Source of the DNA: Comamonadaceae bacterium OH2545_COT-014
Lineage (GTDB): Bacteria > Pseudomonadota > Gammaproteobacteria > Burkholderiales > Burkholderiaceae_C
NCBI GenBank assembly: GCA_003859965.1
Contig: RQYR01000014.1
Span: 1 to 64,000, forward strand
Length of the DNA: 64,000 bases
Direction: 5' to 3'
Shown here one piece after another: positions 62,806 to 64,000 of the stretch. How positions within the stretch are numbered: the stretch's first letter is position 1; the number at the start of each line of letters is the position of its first letter. The position numbers and the translations under genes were made by a program. The notes under the pieces are model-generated. The model was not told where the DNA came from. It saw only the letters and a list, made by a program, of their open reading frames with translations, and made no database searches.

Positions 62806-63834
62806 ATGAGCGCACGCATCTTCTCGTTCTGGCACGGCGGGCGTGCCCTGCTGCCCGGCCTGACCGTGGCCGTGGTGGTGGCGCTGGCCGCCACTTTCGT
62901 GGCCGAGCATTACGGCGGCCCCAAGTTTTTGTATGCGCTGTTGATCGGCATTTCGCTGCATTTCCTCTCCGAGCATGGCCGCTGCCAGGCGGGCATCGAG
63001 TTCGCGGCCAAGAAGCTGGTGCGCTTTGGCGTGGCGCTGCTGGGCGCGCGCATTGCCCTGGCCGACGTGAGCGCGCTGGGCGGCTGGGGCGTGGCGGCGC
63101 TGGCGGGCGCAGTGGTGCTGACCATCGGCTTTGGCCTGCTCATGGCGCGCCTGCTGGCGCAGCCCACGGTGTTCGGCCTGATCTCCGGCGGGGCCACGGG
63201 CATTTGCGGCATTTCGGCGGCCATGGCCATCTCGGCCACGCTGCCGCAGACCGAGGACAACGAGCGCTATACGCTGATGACGGCCATTGGCGTGGCGGCG
63301 CTGTCCACCGTGGTGATGGTGCTGTACCCGCTGCTGGTGCAATGGGCGGGCTGGCCGGTGCCGCTGGCGGGGCTGTTTCTGGGCGGCTCCATCCACGACG
63401 TGGCGCAGGTGGTGGGCGCGGGCAACATCGTCTCGCCCGAGGTGGCGCAGGCGGCCACGCTGGCCAAGATGATGCGCGTGGCCATGCTGGTGCCTGTGGT
63501 GCTGGTGTTGGCGCTCATCTTCCGCGACGAAGTGGCGGCCTTCGCCCGCGCCGGGGGCAAGCAGGCCAGCCGCCCGCCGCTGCTGCCGCTGTTTTTGCTG
63601 GTGTTCGTGGCGCTGGTGGTGGTCAACAGCCTGGGCTGGATTCCCACGCCCGTGCAGGCGGCGGCGGGCGGTGCCTCGCAATGGGCGCTGGTGATTTCCA
63701 TCGCAGCGCTGGGGGTGAAAACCTCGTTCCAGAAAATCCTGGCGCTGGGCTGGCGGCCGGTGGCGCTGCTGGTGAGCGAGACGCTGTTCGTGGCGCTGTT
63801 CATGCTGGCGGTGGTGGCGCTGCTGGCGCGTTGA
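62806..63834 (+). CDS. YeiH/UPF0324-family membrane protein (putative sulfate exporter)
   Basis: A 342-residue inner-membrane protein with about ten helices. Family motifs: FLYALLIGISLHFLSEHGRC near residues 38-57, KKLVRFGVALLGARIALADV near 64-83, GLISGGATGICGISAAMAIS near 125-144, and LFLGGSIHDVAQVVGAGN near 190-207. The family is annotated in databases as putative sulfate exporter on limited evidence. The start MSARIFSFWHGG follows a G-rich site (AGGGGGC). The open frame extends 60 codons upstream into the repeat copy but without homology. No LysR regulator (YeiE) is next to it. Confidence 0.87.
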   Translation: MSARIFSFWHGGRALLPGLTVAVVVALAATFVAEHYGGPKFLYALLIGISLHFLSEHGRCQAGIEFAAKKLVRFGVALLGARIALADVSALGGWGVAALAGAVVLTIGFGLLMARLLAQPTVFGLISGGATGICGISAAMAISATLPQTEDNERYTLMTAIGVAALSTVVMVLYPLLVQWAGWPVPLAGLFLGGSIHDVAQVVGAGNIVSPEVAQAATLAKMMRVAMLVPVVLVLALIFRDEVAAFARAGGKQASRPPLLPLFLLVFVALVVVNSLGWIPTPVQAAAGGASQWALVISIAALGVKTSFQKILALGWRPVALLVSETLFVALFMLAVVALLAR

Positions 63835-64000
63835 ATCCGGGCAACCGGCAAGGCGGTTGGCGATGTGGGCGCGGCCCCGCGCGGTGGAGCGCCCGTGGCA
63901 TGGCCGGATGAAAAGGGGGCGGCGCCGCTGGCGCGGCAGACGCCAGGCAGCATGCCGCCCGCCGCCGGGGAGCGGCGGCGTGGCGGCGCGGTTCAGGCGC
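63835..64000. other. Window end, no gene assigned
   Basis: A stretch of 166 bp after the YeiH-type gene. It has a small hairpin (CAACCG-gcaagg-CGGTTG, about 63842-63859) without a T-run and several GC-rich palindromes near the end (CCGCCGCCGGGGAGCGGCGG). Two minus-strand frames are open to the window edge, so the end of a minus-strand gene could begin here, but nothing supports it. Confidence 0.3.

Overview
The window looks like a chromosomal segment of a high-GC betaproteobacterium, most likely Burkholderiales/Comamonadaceae. The evidence is the local gene pairs (argH divergent from an algZ-algR-type two-component pair; recO-pdxJ-acpS; ECF sigma factor-DUF3619-DUF3106; map-glnD), an IPTL-CTERM-like surface-sorting tail, and an interspersed short repeat of a type I recall from Comamonadaceae genomes. 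Genes are densely packed, with many 4-bp ATGA overlaps. I see no phage, IS element, CRISPR array or rRNA; there is one tRNA (Ser-GGA).

Layout. 1-157: end of gltS. 304-6190: a small accessory cassette made of a DASS anion transporter, a LysR regulator, a dehalogenase-type alpha/beta hydrolase that keeps every active-site residue I know for fluoroacetate dehalogenase, and a LeuCD-type hydro-lyase. It is bordered on the left by a degraded copy of the 3' end of argH and on the right by intact argH. 6203-12144: argH, two-component pair, tRNA-Ser, M50 peptidase, trpS. 12361-19450: glycosyltransferase pair, DUF4395 protein, mogA, IPTL-CTERM-like exported protein, gloA, sigma factor operon. 19832-23359: ilvB-ilvH-ilvC. 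23520-29877: nucleotidyltransferase, glnD, map, rpiA, pyrD. 29889-33568: unknown membrane protein, recO-pdxJ-acpS. 33617-41889: a seven-gene minus-strand operon that looks like a synthase-dependent exopolysaccharide system with its own UDP-GlcNAc 2-epimerase. It lies between acpS and nagZ, which I recall as usually adjacent in this group. 42243-48453: nagZ, yciO-type gene, purL. 48588-52378: mobA and a divergent FbpC/FbpB-type iron ABC transporter without a binding protein. 52707-60471: SYLF lipoprotein, phospholipase D, RluA, flavin-type oxidase, degenerate signalling protein, pfkA, OmpA-like lipoprotein, FecR-domain protein. 60589-63834: dusC, DUF808 protein, YeiH-type exporter.

Three things stand out. 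(1) The fluoroacetate-dehalogenase-like/LeuCD/DASS/LysR cassette with its argH-derived border. (2) The EPS operon, whose parts (processive GT2 synthase, bactofilin-like beta-helix protein, alpha/alpha-barrel-like exported protein, CE4-like deacetylase, WecB, YaiO barrel, membrane protein) do not match cellulose, PNAG, Pel or alginate systems as I know them; it may use UDP-ManNAc. (3) Ten copies of a roughly 55-bp structured repeat. Three are read in frame inside essential or central genes (two in purL, one in glnD), where they encode extra linker peptide.

All calls come from reading the sequence. No database search, alignment or structure prediction was run.
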